In this document: positions 8,535-17,049 of the stretch, one piece after another
Layout: each line of letters starts with the position of its first letter
How positions within the stretch are numbered: position 1 is the stretch's first letter
Origin: an uncultured Lachnospiraceae bacterium
GTDB lineage: Bacteria; Bacillota; Clostridia; Lachnospirales; Lachnospiraceae
Direction of reading: 5' to 3'
Assembly (NCBI GenBank): GCA_910586205.1
Contig: CAJUGD010000004.1
Location: 62,001 to 126,000 of the forward strand
DNA length: 64,000 bases
Notes under the pieces: model-generated
The model's database searches: none
What the model was told of the DNA's origin: nothing
What the model saw: only the letters and a program-made list of their open reading frames with translations
Program-made: the position numbers and the translations under genes

Positions 8535-9701
8535 ATGACAAAGATTGATATTATTTCCGGATTTTTAGGAGCAGGTAAGACTACATTTATCAAGAAGCTT
8601 TTACAGGAAGCTATTGAGGGAGAGCAGGTGGTGCTGATCGAGAATGAATTTGGGGAGATCGGGATTGACGGCGGATTTTTAAAGGACGCAGGGATTGAGA
8701 TCCGGGAAATGAATTCCGGGTGTATCTGCTGTTCTCTGGTAGGAGATTTCGGAAAGTCTTTAGAGGAGGTACTGACTAAATACAAGCCGGATCGAGTGAT
8801 CATTGAACCTTCAGGGGTGGGAAAGCTGTCAGATGTGATGAATGCGGTGCGCAATGCAGCCAAGAATTTGGAGGTTCGCTTAAACAGTGCAGTGACAGTG
8901 GTGGATGCCAATAAGTGCCGTATGTATATGAAGAATTTCGGGGAATTTTTCAATAACCAGGTGGAAAATGCAGGAACCATTGTATTGAGCCGTACCGATG
9001 TGGCAGCATCCGGAAAGGTGCAGAAGGCGGTAGATATGCTTCGGGAGCATAACCGTGCGGCGACGATTGTGACAACGCCGATTGACCAGTTGGGCGGCGA
9101 GCAGCTTTTAGAGCTGATTGAGAAGCCGGACACCATGATGGAGGAGCTTTTGAAACAGGCCAGGGAGGAATATGAAAGATCCCATCACCACCATCATGGG
9201 GATGATTCGGATGGAGCCTGTTGCAGCCATGAAGACCATATTCATGATCATGATCACAGCCATGGAGACCATGTCCATGACCATGATCACAGCCATGAAG
9301 CCCATGCCCATGCTCATGATCACAGCCATGAAGATCATACCCATAGTCATGAAGATCATGATCATCATCATAACCATGGAACGGAATGCGGCTGCGGCTG
9401 CCATGATCACCATCATCATGCTGACGAGGTGTTCAGCAGTTGGGGATTGGAGACGATTTCTCCGTGCAGAAGGGAAAAGCTTGAGGAAATTCTGGAAGAA
9501 CTTGCCTATGGGAACCAGTATGGAGACGTGCTTCGGGCAAAGGGTATGCTTCCTGGTGAGAATCCGGGAGAATGGTATTATTTTGACCTTGTGCCGGAGG
9601 AGTATGAGATCCGCATAGGAGCGCCGGATTATACAGGAAAGGTATGTGTAATCGGCGCCGGATTAAATGAGGACGGGCTTAAGGAAGCCTTTGGTGATTA
9701 A
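8535..9701 (+). CDS. CobW/COG0523 GTPase with long His-rich metal-binding loop
   Basis: A 388-residue GTPase of the CobW/COG0523 metallochaperone class. Walker A is GFLGAGKTT (about residues 9-17), the family metal motif is GCICC (about 62-66), and SRTD resembles the G4 element. Between about residues 215 and 300 there is an unusually long His/Asp-rich loop built on HDHDHSH-type units plus CGCGC and CC pairs, which should bind several zinc (or nickel/cobalt) ions. A CobW_C domain follows. It is followed 29 bp later by a second CobW-like gene. With ZnuB-type uptake nearby, a zinc chaperone or zinc store role is the likeliest inference. Confidence 0.88.
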   Translation: MTKIDIISGFLGAGKTTFIKKLLQEAIEGEQVVLIENEFGEIGIDGGFLKDAGIEIREMNSGCICCSLVGDFGKSLEEVLTKYKPDRVIIEPSGVGKLSDVMNAVRNAAKNLEVRLNSAVTVVDANKCRMYMKNFGEFFNNQVENAGTIVLSRTDVAASGKVQKAVDMLREHNRAATIVTTPIDQLGGEQLLELIEKPDTMMEELLKQAREEYERSHHHHHGDDSDGACCSHEDHIHDHDHSHGDHVHDHDHSHEAHAHAHDHSHEDHTHSHEDHDHHHNHGTECGCGCHDHHHHADEVFSSWGLETISPCRREKLEEILEELAYGNQYGDVLRAKGMLPGENPGEWYYFDLVPEEYEIRIGAPDYTGKVCVIGAGLNEDGLKEAFGD

Positions 9702-9730
9702 AAAGCAGAAGGAAAGGTCGTGAAAATCTT

Positions 9731-10681
9731 ATGGGGCCGATGATTGATGATGAGATTATGCCGGTATTCCTGATTAATGGTTTCTTGGAAGCTGGAAAAA
9801 CAGAATTTTTATCATTTACCATGGAACAGGAATACTTTCAGACAGAGGGAAAGACCCTTTTGATTGTCTGCGAGGAAGGGGATACGGAATATGAGCAGGA
9901 GCTTTTGAAGGATTCCCGGACTTCTGTTGTATATGTGGATGAATTGGGGCAGATATCCCCGGAGCGTCTGACAGAGCTGGAGCTTTTATATAATCCGGAG
10001 CGGGTTCTGATTGAGTGGAATGGCATGTGGAATCAGGATGATTTAAAGCTTCCAAAGGATTGGGTGATTTACCAGCAGATTACCATTGTAGATATGTCCA
10101 CATTTGAGCTATATGTGAAAAATATGAAATCCCTTCTTGCCGCCATGGTTCGCGGTTCAGAATTGGTTATCTGCAACCGGTGTGATGGGATCGAGGATTT
10201 GGAGCGGTATAAGAGGATGCTCAAATCCATGAATACTAAATGTGAGATTGTGTTTGAGGATGAGAATGGGGAGATTGACGAGCTGTCCGAGGAGGATCTT
10301 CCCTATGATTTAAGTGACGATGTGATAGAGATTGGACCAGATGCCTATGGAATTTGGTATATTGATTGTATGGATAAGCCAGAGCGGTATGTGGGAAAGA
10401 TAGTAGAGTTTACAGCCATGGTCCTAAAATCCCCGGAATTTCCAAAGAATTATTTTGTTCCGGGACGGATGGCAATGACCTGCTGTGCGGAGGATATGAC
10501 CTTTTTAGGATATATCTGCAAGGCAAAAGAAGCCCGGCATTTGGAGACCAGGCAATGGGTAAAAGTACGGGCCCGAGTGGAGCTGGAGTTTTGGAAGGAT
10601 TATCATGGGGAAGGACCTGTGCTTTACGCAGAGAATGTGGAACCTGCTCAGCCTATTGAAGATGTGGTTCAGTTTGGATAG
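9731..10681 (+). CDS. CobW-like GTPase fused to a YcgQ/DUF1980-like domain
   Basis: A 316-residue two-domain protein. The first part is CobW-like, with a P-loop variant NGFLEAGKTEF near residues 15-25, but it lacks the canonical CxCC motif. The last roughly 110 residues resemble the C-terminal domain of YcgQ (TIGR03943/DUF1980), with YVGKIVEFTAMVLKSPEF and RMAMTCCAEDMTFLGY. In Bacillus, YcgQ works with the permease YcgR and is under zinc control. The gene follows the His-rich CobW gene by 29 bp and precedes a strong terminator, so the two form an operon. The start is the first ATG; the GGAAAGG site is about 14 bp away, a little far. A role in zinc or another metal is inference. Confidence 0.75.
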   Translation: MGPMIDDEIMPVFLINGFLEAGKTEFLSFTMEQEYFQTEGKTLLIVCEEGDTEYEQELLKDSRTSVVYVDELGQISPERLTELELLYNPERVLIEWNGMWNQDDLKLPKDWVIYQQITIVDMSTFELYVKNMKSLLAAMVRGSELVICNRCDGIEDLERYKRMLKSMNTKCEIVFEDENGEIDELSEEDLPYDLSDDVIEIGPDAYGIWYIDCMDKPERYVGKIVEFTAMVLKSPEFPKNYFVPGRMAMTCCAEDMTFLGYICKAKEARHLETRQWVKVRARVELEFWKDYHGEGPVLYAENVEPAQPIEDVVQFG

Positions 10682-10692
10682 GGATGTTTCTT

Positions 10693-10735
10693 GGAATATC
10701 CGGAAAACCGATTGAGAATGGTTTTCCGGATATTT
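10693..10735. terminator. Strong bidirectional terminator
   Basis: A perfect 14-bp stem (ATATCCGGAAAACC with its complement at 10718-10731) around a 10-base loop, followed by TTTTGCTC. It lies between the CobW operon and the convergent gene ending at 10761. Confidence 0.85.
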
Positions 10736-10760
10736 TGCTCAGAAAAGGTGTCTTTAAAAA

Positions 10761-11498
10761 TTATACGGAAATGTCAATAGAAATGGCGTCTGTCATTGCA
10801 ATGTCTGCTGAGCCAGAAGAAAAATCCAAAGCCGGGCCAGAAGGAACGGACGGCGAGGTGGGGGAGAGGGAGCTGATCATATCAGATACTGCCTCACTGG
10901 CTGCATTTTTTCCGTCTTCTGCTATTTCTTTCATGGCATAATTCTGTTCATCCTTGCGCCGCTTTTTTCGTCGGGCAGTCAGTTCTTCCTGAATCTCTTT
11001 GGCTTTCTGTGTCTGCATTTCTTTTTCTGCTTTTTTCTGCCGCATTTCTAATTGTTCTTCTTTGGACAGGTGCTGCAGCTTTTTTTGGATTCGCTTGATT
11101 AGCTTTTCCATTCTTTTGATCATCTGAGCGATCTTCTTGGCATCCTTGCCTTCGCTGGCAGCTGCTGACATCTTCAGATTAGTCAGCGCCCGTATGGCTC
11201 TGGAGGCCACCTGCTGAACGTCAATCCGGGTTTCTGCCCTGGCAAGCATGGCGGCAAGCTGCCCCACAGAGTCATCTGGTGCAGAAGATTTTACCTTAAA
11301 ACCGCCGGAACCAGATTTTTCGGAATTGGGGGAGGAAAGAGCTTTCAATGAATCGCTCAGCGCATCCATATCAGGATCTGAAAAAAGATCCATGTCAGCC
11401 TCTTTAACATGTTCCGTATTACTTTTGACATCCTCTTGGCGGAGGGTAGTTTTGTATGAGCTGGTATCCTGCGGCCAGCCATTTGCTGTGACTTTCAT
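10761..11498 (-). CDS. Predicted coiled-coil protein of unknown function
   Basis: A 245-residue soluble protein. The first 80 residues are polar and low-complexity. Residues from about 85 to 200 are strongly helical and highly charged (KRMEKLIKRIQKKLQHLS, then QKKAEKEMQTQKAKEIQEEL and a basic RRKKRRK patch), consistent with a coiled coil. The C-terminal tail is Ser/Pro/Ala-rich. No enzyme motif is visible. The ATG at 11498 was preferred to the TTG at 11510 because AAGGAGG directly abuts the TTG. It is convergent with the CobW operon and divergent from sigK. I do not recognise a named family; it looks lineage-specific. Confidence 0.65.
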   Translation of the reverse strand: MKVTANGWPQDTSSYKTTLRQEDVKSNTEHVKEADMDLFSDPDMDALSDSLKALSSPNSEKSGSGGFKVKSSAPDDSVGQLAAMLARAETRIDVQQVASRAIRALTNLKMSAAASEGKDAKKIAQMIKRMEKLIKRIQKKLQHLSKEEQLEMRQKKAEKEMQTQKAKEIQEELTARRKKRRKDEQNYAMKEIAEDGKNAASEAVSDMISSLSPTSPSVPSGPALDFSSGSADIAMTDAISIDISV

Positions 11499-11796
11499 AA
11501 ATTGTTTCAACCTCCTTATGCGAGAAAATGTGAGGATTTTGTGAAGAATTGTATAGATTATATATCGGCCTTTTTTCGAAAAAGGAAATACTGTTTTGGG
11601 AAAATCTTCTAACTTTTACAAAGTTTCTTTTTTCAGGACAGGTATACCAGACGCAGAGAAGAAAGGCTTTAGGCATACAGCGCCTGGGCTATGGAAAGGC
11701 TTTTTGGCAGGTTGAAAATAGTACAAATTTCACTACAGCACGGGGCAAGCAGCTAAAGCATACATTGATAATAAGTAAGCTTTGAGGTGGCTTTCT

Positions 11797-12423
11797 TTGA
11801 AGACATTTCCAAAGCCCCTGTCGCCTGGGGAGGAGAAGCTTTGGCTGGAACGCTGCTTAAAAGGCGATAAGGAAGCGCGTAATATTCTGATCGAACGGAA
11901 TATGAGGCTGGTGGCCCATGTGGCAAAAAAATATCAGAATACGGATTATGACATGGAGGATCTTTTGTCAGTGGGAACCATTGGATTGATTAAAGCAGTA
12001 AACAGTTTTCATACAGACAGGGGATCGCGTCTTGCTACGTATGCGGCAAAGTGTATAGAAAATGAAATCCTTATGCTGCTGCGGGCAAGCAAAAAGTATA
12101 CCAGGGAGGTATCTCTTTATGAACCCATCGGAGTGGATAAGGATGGGGAGGCAGTCAGCCTGGTGGATGTGATTGAGATGGAAAATAAGGAAGTGCTGGA
12201 GGAATTGATTTTAGATCAGGACATCCAGGAGCTTTATGAGGCATACCAGTCTTGTCTCAAGGGACAGGAGAAGGAAGTGATCGGTATGCGGTACGGATTG
12301 TTTGGGAGAGAGCCCCGTACACAGAGAGAGATTGCGTCTGTATTGGGAATATCACGGTCCTATGTGAGCCGGATTGAGAAGAAAGCGCTGGGGAAGCTGC
12401 GGGAGAAGTTTGAGCAGGGGTAG
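11797..12423 (+). CDS. sigK: Sporulation sigma factor SigK, no pro-peptide, island at its 3' end
   Basis: A 208-residue sigma-70 family factor matching late mother-cell SigK. It shows KPLSPGEEK at the N-terminus, region 2 (ARNILIERNMRLVAHVAKKY, then DLLSVGTIGLIKAV and LATYAAKCIENEILM), and region 4 helix-turn-helix (QREIASVLGISRSYVSRIEKK). The chosen start is TTG 11797, 6 bp after GAGGTGG; the frame is closed by a stop just upstream, so it lacks the roughly 20-residue pro-sequence of Bacillus SigK. The last 13 bases of coding sequence follow a 26-bp block repeated at 17994, and a second diverged tail lies there. The present C-terminus may therefore have been supplied by the inserted island. 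Confidence 0.88.
   Translation: MKTFPKPLSPGEEKLWLERCLKGDKEARNILIERNMRLVAHVAKKYQNTDYDMEDLLSVGTIGLIKAVNSFHTDRGSRLATYAAKCIENEILMLLRASKKYTREVSLYEPIGVDKDGEAVSLVDVIEMENKEVLEELILDQDIQELYEAYQSCLKGQEKEVIGMRYGLFGREPRTQREIASVLGISRSYVSRIEKKALGKLREKFEQG
12385..12410 (+). repeat. Left 26-bp direct repeat (putative att core) in sigK 3' end
   Basis: This 26-bp block (starting GCGCTGGGGAAGCTGC) is identical to 17994-18019. Flanks on both sides code for the same residues but use different codons, so this is not a recent simple duplication. It marks the left edge of the island. Confidence 0.7.
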
Positions 12424-12453
12424 ATTTAAGAACGTGAGGAGTGTCGTGGAGTC

Positions 12454-12499
12454 GGGGCAAAATTCGTCAAAGCATATGTGGCTAGATGGGTTTTGCCCC
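12454..12499 (+). terminator. Hairpin downstream of sigK inside the island
   Basis: GGGGCAAAA at 12454-12462 and TTTTGCCCC at 12491-12499 pair perfectly around a 28-base loop. It could end sigK transcription now that the original terminator is 5.6 kb away. The long loop and the lack of a T-run make it a weak terminator; an alternative is a recombinase or regulator site. Confidence 0.4.
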
Positions 12500-12525
12500 A
12501 TGTTTATTAGGAGAGGAAGTCCGTA

Positions 12526-12554
12526 TTGCTTTTTATGTATAAATTGCATATAAT
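12526..12554 (+). promoter_or_regulatory. Likely promoter of the four-gene defence-like operon
   Basis: TTGCTT (12526-12531), a 17-bp spacer and a perfect TATAAT (12549-12554), about 120 bp upstream of the methyltransferase start. A second TTGACA at about 12583 lacks a well-spaced -10. Confidence 0.6.
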
Positions 12555-12677
12555 AAAAAAGTCAATGTTCAGAAAAATGTATTGACATGTAATAGGCCTC
12601 AATGAAAGCATTTATACAATAAATGTGATAAAGCAGGGATGATTTACGTTGAAATATGTAGAAAGGCTGTTTAATTC

Positions 12678-14111
12678 ATGGCGAAAAAGAATAGGAATGA
12701 TCAGATTTTCACCCCTGACAAATATGTGGAAGATATGTTGGATCGAATAGGCTATGTAAAAAATCTGGTAGGTAAAACTGTTCTGGAAAATTCGTGTGGT
12801 CAGGGAAACATATTGGTACCGATTGTTAATCGATATATTAACGATGCTAAAGCACAAGGCTTGTCTAACGAATATATTGCTGAAAGTCTGTCCCAAAATA
12901 TCATAGGCTTTGAAGTTGACCGGGAACAAAGGGAGAAATGTATTGAGAAACTTGACAAAACATGCAGTTCCCATGGAATAAGGAATGTGCTGTGGAATAT
13001 ACGAAACGAGGACTTTCTGACATATAATGGAGGTGAAATTAAAGCATCATTTATTGTAGGAAACCCTCCCTATATCACATATCATGATATGACGGAAGAA
13101 GAAAGGCTATATCTTAGGGAACATTATGATGTTTGCAAAAAAGGAAGATTTGATTGCTGCTATGCTTTTATAGAAGCAAGTATAAATGCATTAAAATCTG
13201 ATGGAAAGATGATTTATCTGATTCCTTTTAGTATTTTTCGAAATCGATATGCCAGAGAATTACGAAATTTTATTGTTGATGGGATGACAGGAGTGGTTGA
13301 TTTTAGCGGACAAAAAGTATTCCCAGACATTACCTGTTCCGTTGCTTTCCTGCTTTATGAAAGGGGAAACAACAACGATAAAATACTGTATGAGGAAAAT
13401 GAAACAGGTTTAAAAAGGAGAATACGAAAGAGTCAGATATGCAAGAATAATCAAAAATGGGTTTTTCAGGAGGAGGCTGATGGTGTAGAGCAGTTTGGTA
13501 AGTATTTTAATGTCCATAACAGTGTGGCTACATTGTTAAATGAAGCATTTTTGATTAGGCCGATAAAAGAAGACGAATACTTTTTTTACGTGGAAGATCG
13601 GAAAGTGGAAAAAAAGATATGTTTGAAAGCAGTTAGCACAAAAAGTGAAAAGAAGAAATCCGCAGAGAAACAATACATAATCTTTCCTTATAATAGGGAA
13701 GGAAAGAACATTTGCAAATATAAAGAACAAGAGTTTGAACGTTTGTATCCATATGCCTATCAGTATATGAGGCAATTTGAAAAAAAATTAAAGGACAGAA
13801 AAAGCGACAAAAATGCACAATGGTTTGAATATGGCAGATCTCAGGCACTTAAGAAATTGTGGAGAGAAAAATTAGTTCTTCCAATGGTAATAACAAAACA
13901 GGCCAGGGTATATTGGGGAGATGAAAGTGCGGTTCCTTATGCAGGATATTTTATAACACAGAAAGAAGATTCATGTTATACTTTAGAAGATGCAGAAAGA
14001 ATTCTGCAGAGTACGGAGTTTTATCAATATGTAAAACAAGTAGGAACGCCAACAACGGAGACATCATATAGGATTTCTGTTAATGACATCAAGCAATATA
14101 AATTTAGGTGA
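12678..14111 (+). CDS. N6-adenine DNA methyltransferase (Eco57I/TaqI-like)
   Basis: A 477-residue class I DNA methyltransferase predicted to move a methyl group from S-adenosylmethionine to N6 of adenine. Motif X is FTPDKYV (residues 11-17), motif I is ENSCGQGN (37-44), an acidic residue follows in GFEVDR, and motif IV is NPPY (129-132), in the gamma-type order. The C-terminal half has basic, aromatic stretches and probably reads the target. There is no nuclease domain, so it is a stand-alone methylase. It is the first gene of the operon, and its stop overlaps the upstream edge of the next gene's reading frame. Its AT-rich codon use differs from neighbours. The recognition sequence cannot be predicted. 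Confidence 0.85.
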   Translation: MAKKNRNDQIFTPDKYVEDMLDRIGYVKNLVGKTVLENSCGQGNILVPIVNRYINDAKAQGLSNEYIAESLSQNIIGFEVDREQREKCIEKLDKTCSSHGIRNVLWNIRNEDFLTYNGGEIKASFIVGNPPYITYHDMTEEERLYLREHYDVCKKGRFDCCYAFIEASINALKSDGKMIYLIPFSIFRNRYARELRNFIVDGMTGVVDFSGQKVFPDITCSVAFLLYERGNNNDKILYEENETGLKRRIRKSQICKNNQKWVFQEEADGVEQFGKYFNVHNSVATLLNEAFLIRPIKEDEYFFYVEDRKVEKKICLKAVSTKSEKKKSAEKQYIIFPYNREGKNICKYKEQEFERLYPYAYQYMRQFEKKLKDRKSDKNAQWFEYGRSQALKKLWREKLVLPMVITKQARVYWGDESAVPYAGYFITQKEDSCYTLEDAERILQSTEFYQYVKQVGTPTTETSYRISVNDIKQYKFR

Positions 14112-14122
14112 GGTACTGTAAT

Positions 14123-16552
14123 ATGGCGAAAAATTTGCAGTTTAAAACAAATTCAAGACATATTGGGCAGCTGGGGCGTGAACTGGTCACTGACTTTGTT
14201 ACAGCTCTGGTAGAGTTGGTTAAGAATGCCTATGATGCAGATGCGCCAAGTGTACGGATATTGATCGAAAACGCAAATACACCTTATAGCCGCATTATTG
14301 TGGCAGATACAGGCTGCGGCATGACAGAGGATGAGTTTGAAAAACGATGGATGGTAATCGGGACAAGTAATAAATTGAGTTTTCCATATACGCCCAAAGG
14401 AAGAAAAAAGGCAGGCAAAAAAGGAATCGGACGATTTTCTGTAGAGCGTCTGGCAGAACGTGCAGTGATTTACTCTTATACAGAGAAAAAAGCATTTAAA
14501 GTTTTTTTAAATTGGAATCTTTATGAAGAAATATCCGTTGCCGGATTACAACAGAGAATTCAGATTTTACGGAATAAGAATGATGTTTCAGCAGCAAAAT
14601 ATATAGCGAATCAATTAGAATATTATTTGTCTCTGAAGCTGGAAGCAAATGACAGAATAGAGCAGGAAAGTGTGAGAAAAAAGGTTGGAAGGATTATCAG
14701 TGACTACGAAGTCGCATATGAATCGGCCTTTTTGGACTTATTCGAGGAGCAGATTCTTCCGATTGTAAAAAAGCAGGAAGAAGTAGAACTGAAACTGGAA
14801 AATATTGACAACCCCTTAGAGCAGATTGAAAATCGGAAATATGAGGAGACATACAATATTTTAAAAGAAATGTATGCAATGGAAGGCAGAGAAAACGTGG
14901 CTGCGCATACAGGTTTGATTATGGTGCTGGATGGCCTGAGAGATAACTGGAGGCAAAAAGATATTGAGAAGCTCCAGAAAGAACTCCGATTACTTATAGC
15001 GCCGGAATTTATCGAAAAAGATCCGTTTCATATTGAGTTGATAGCAGATCAGTTCAAGATTCCGGAAGAAATCAGTGTGAATTCTATTTTAGATTTAAGA
15101 TATGCAAAGGTTACTGCCAGAATCTATGAAAATGGAACAAAATCTGAAATTATATATGCGGATATAACAGGTAAAAACGAAGAAAAGCGTATGGAATACG
15201 AAATGCCCCTGCTCTGCGGAGATATTACATTTGAATTGTACTATTTTCTGCGGGATTCCATTCATATGACGAATGAGACATATAATTACCGGTTGGCAAT
15301 CGGAATATTGAATATATATTGCGGAATAAAAATATATCGGGACAATTTCCGGGTAAAGCCATATGGGGATGTAGATAATGACTGGCTGGGCTTAGATAAG
15401 TCAAAGGTTAGTAATACACATGGATACCGTGTTGGCAATAATCAGACCATTGGCGTGATTAAAATATCAGATGAGAAGAACCCGCTGCTGATTGATGCAA
15501 CGAACCGGGAAGGGATTATTGAGAATGAAGCATATGAGGATTTGAAAAAATTTGTTCTTACCTGTATAGAGATTATTACAGAGATAAGGTTAGAAGAGTA
15601 CGAAAAGACAAAATCCGAACTGGAAAAGCAAAAAGAGCAGAGGCAGAAGCAAAAACAAACCGCAGAGAAACTGAAACATGTTCAGGAAAAACGATATGAG
15701 GATACACTGCAGTTATTAAAAAGCGGCGCGTCTTATGAGACAGTAGCAAGTTCATTGAAAGAGTGGAAGTCTGAAGAAGATAAAAGACAGAAGGAGGCAG
15801 AGGAGCAGTACGAAAAAACAGAGAAAGCTTATGAAAAATATGTGGAAATGCAGGAAACTGAATTGTCCATGTATAAGAATCTGGCAACGCTTGGCATTTT
15901 GACAGGAAATTTCGGACATGAGACCCAGGATATCATATCCAGAATCGATAACACATTGTCTTTTTATGCTGAGATTGCACCAATGATTGAAAACCCGTTT
16001 TTTGGTGAAATAACGGATAATATTAAGTCGGATTTTACCAGAATTTCAGGATATAGTTCGATGATTGTGGAGTTCCTGAGAAAGAAAAAGAGAAGTCCCC
16101 ATACAAATTTGGATTTTGGCGGAGTTCTGAGGGATATCTGCAGATTGTATCAGGGTATGTTGGAGGCATTTCATGTGGACTTACAGCTAAAAGCAGAGGA
16201 AGATATAGGTCTTACAATGCGTCAGATTGATTTGGAATCCATTATTATCAATATGATTACCAATGCTTTTGAGCAGGTGAAGGCTAGGCAGAAAAAGAAG
16301 ATACAGATTATATTTGAACAAAAGGGTGAAGATATTTATCTCTATTTTGAAGATAGCGGGCCTGGGGTGCCGGAAAATATGCGAGAAGAAATATTTAAGC
16401 CATTTATCACTACAAAAGAAGATGGAATCGGGTTGGGGCTGAATATTGTAAAAGATATTGTGACAAGCTATGGTGGAAAGGTACATGCAGAAGAATCAAA
16501 AGACCTTGGCGGAGCGAAATTAGTTGTTCATTTTATGAAGGAGGACGCTTAA
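14123..16552 (+). CDS. Dual GHKL ATPase / histidine kinase
   Basis: An 809-residue protein with two separate GHKL ATP-binding modules. The N-terminal one, like Hsp90/MutL/MORC, shows ELVKNAYDAD (about 31-40), DTGCGM (about 62-67) and GKKGIGRF (about 98-105). A middle region of unknown fold leads to a coiled coil (about 490-580). Next comes a dimerisation helix with an H-box-like GHETQDI (His599) and a C-terminal histidine-kinase ATPase (N-box about 707-720, DSGPGVP about 744-750, GIGLGLNIVKD about 768-778). The ATG at 14123 is used because AGGTGAGG precedes it well. The protein could sense DNA or a complex with the first module and phosphorylate the next gene's receiver with the second. That link is inference. 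Confidence 0.82.
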   Translation: MAKNLQFKTNSRHIGQLGRELVTDFVTALVELVKNAYDADAPSVRILIENANTPYSRIIVADTGCGMTEDEFEKRWMVIGTSNKLSFPYTPKGRKKAGKKGIGRFSVERLAERAVIYSYTEKKAFKVFLNWNLYEEISVAGLQQRIQILRNKNDVSAAKYIANQLEYYLSLKLEANDRIEQESVRKKVGRIISDYEVAYESAFLDLFEEQILPIVKKQEEVELKLENIDNPLEQIENRKYEETYNILKEMYAMEGRENVAAHTGLIMVLDGLRDNWRQKDIEKLQKELRLLIAPEFIEKDPFHIELIADQFKIPEEISVNSILDLRYAKVTARIYENGTKSEIIYADITGKNEEKRMEYEMPLLCGDITFELYYFLRDSIHMTNETYNYRLAIGILNIYCGIKIYRDNFRVKPYGDVDNDWLGLDKSKVSNTHGYRVGNNQTIGVIKISDEKNPLLIDATNREGIIENEAYEDLKKFVLTCIEIITEIRLEEYEKTKSELEKQKEQRQKQKQTAEKLKHVQEKRYEDTLQLLKSGASYETVASSLKEWKSEEDKRQKEAEEQYEKTEKAYEKYVEMQETELSMYKNLATLGILTGNFGHETQDIISRIDNTLSFYAEIAPMIENPFFGEITDNIKSDFTRISGYSSMIVEFLRKKKRSPHTNLDFGGVLRDICRLYQGMLEAFHVDLQLKAEEDIGLTMRQIDLESIIINMITNAFEQVKARQKKKIQIIFEQKGEDIYLYFEDSGPGVPENMREEIFKPFITTKEDGIGLGLNIVKDIVTSYGGKVHAEESKDLGGAKLVVHFMKEDA

Positions 16553-17049
16553 TGCAGACTTTGACAGGATTGTATATTGAGGATGAACCGAAAAATGTCA
16601 CTTTGATGCAGGGACGATTCAGTTTGTCTCCTGGAATTAAATTGATAGGGATTGATACGTATCCTCAGTCATTAAATGAATTTTATGATTTTGTGGTTGA
16701 GAATGATGTGGACTTTTTACTGATAGACCATGAATTGGAGAAGGCTTCGGTTGATTACAAGGGAATCGAGGTGTTGAGAGAGATTCGCAGTCATGACAGC
16801 AATATTTATGCGGTCTTGTTGACGAATTATCCTCTGGACGATTATAAGGATGAACTGGGAGAATATGATTATCAGTTAAATAAGTCAGAACTGAAAGATA
16901 CGAAAAAGATGAATGAACTGATTGCCAAAATAAGGCGTGCGTGTGCTTTGCGGAAAGAGAATAATACATTGTCTTTTATGAAGGAAAAGAATGAAGAACT
17001 GAATTCTTTACTGCAGCAAATAAGTAAAGTTACAAAAAAGGAAAAATGA
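16552..17049 (+). CDS. Stand-alone receiver-domain protein
   Basis: A 165-residue protein made of one CheY-like receiver domain and a short C-terminal helix. It shows the acidic pocket EDE (10-12), the predicted phospho-acceptor Asp59 in LLIDHEL, Thr91 in LLTNYP and Lys111 in QLNKSEL. There is no DNA-binding output domain, so it should act through protein contact, perhaps on the methyltransferase or the HNH nuclease. Its start overlaps the last base of the kinase gene (TAATG), showing tight coupling, and the nuclease gene starts one base after its stop. Confidence 0.82.
   Translation: MQTLTGLYIEDEPKNVTLMQGRFSLSPGIKLIGIDTYPQSLNEFYDFVVENDVDFLLIDHELEKASVDYKGIEVLREIRSHDSNIYAVLLTNYPLDDYKDELGEYDYQLNKSELKDTKKMNELIAKIRRACALRKENNTLSFMKEKNEELNSLLQQISKVTKKEK

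Noticed and set aside
9108..9618. Open frames on both strands rich in Met/Ile across the cobW His-rich loop
   Set aside because: They are shadows of the repetitive CAT/GAT codons of the loop; no ribosome binding site and no natural protein composition.
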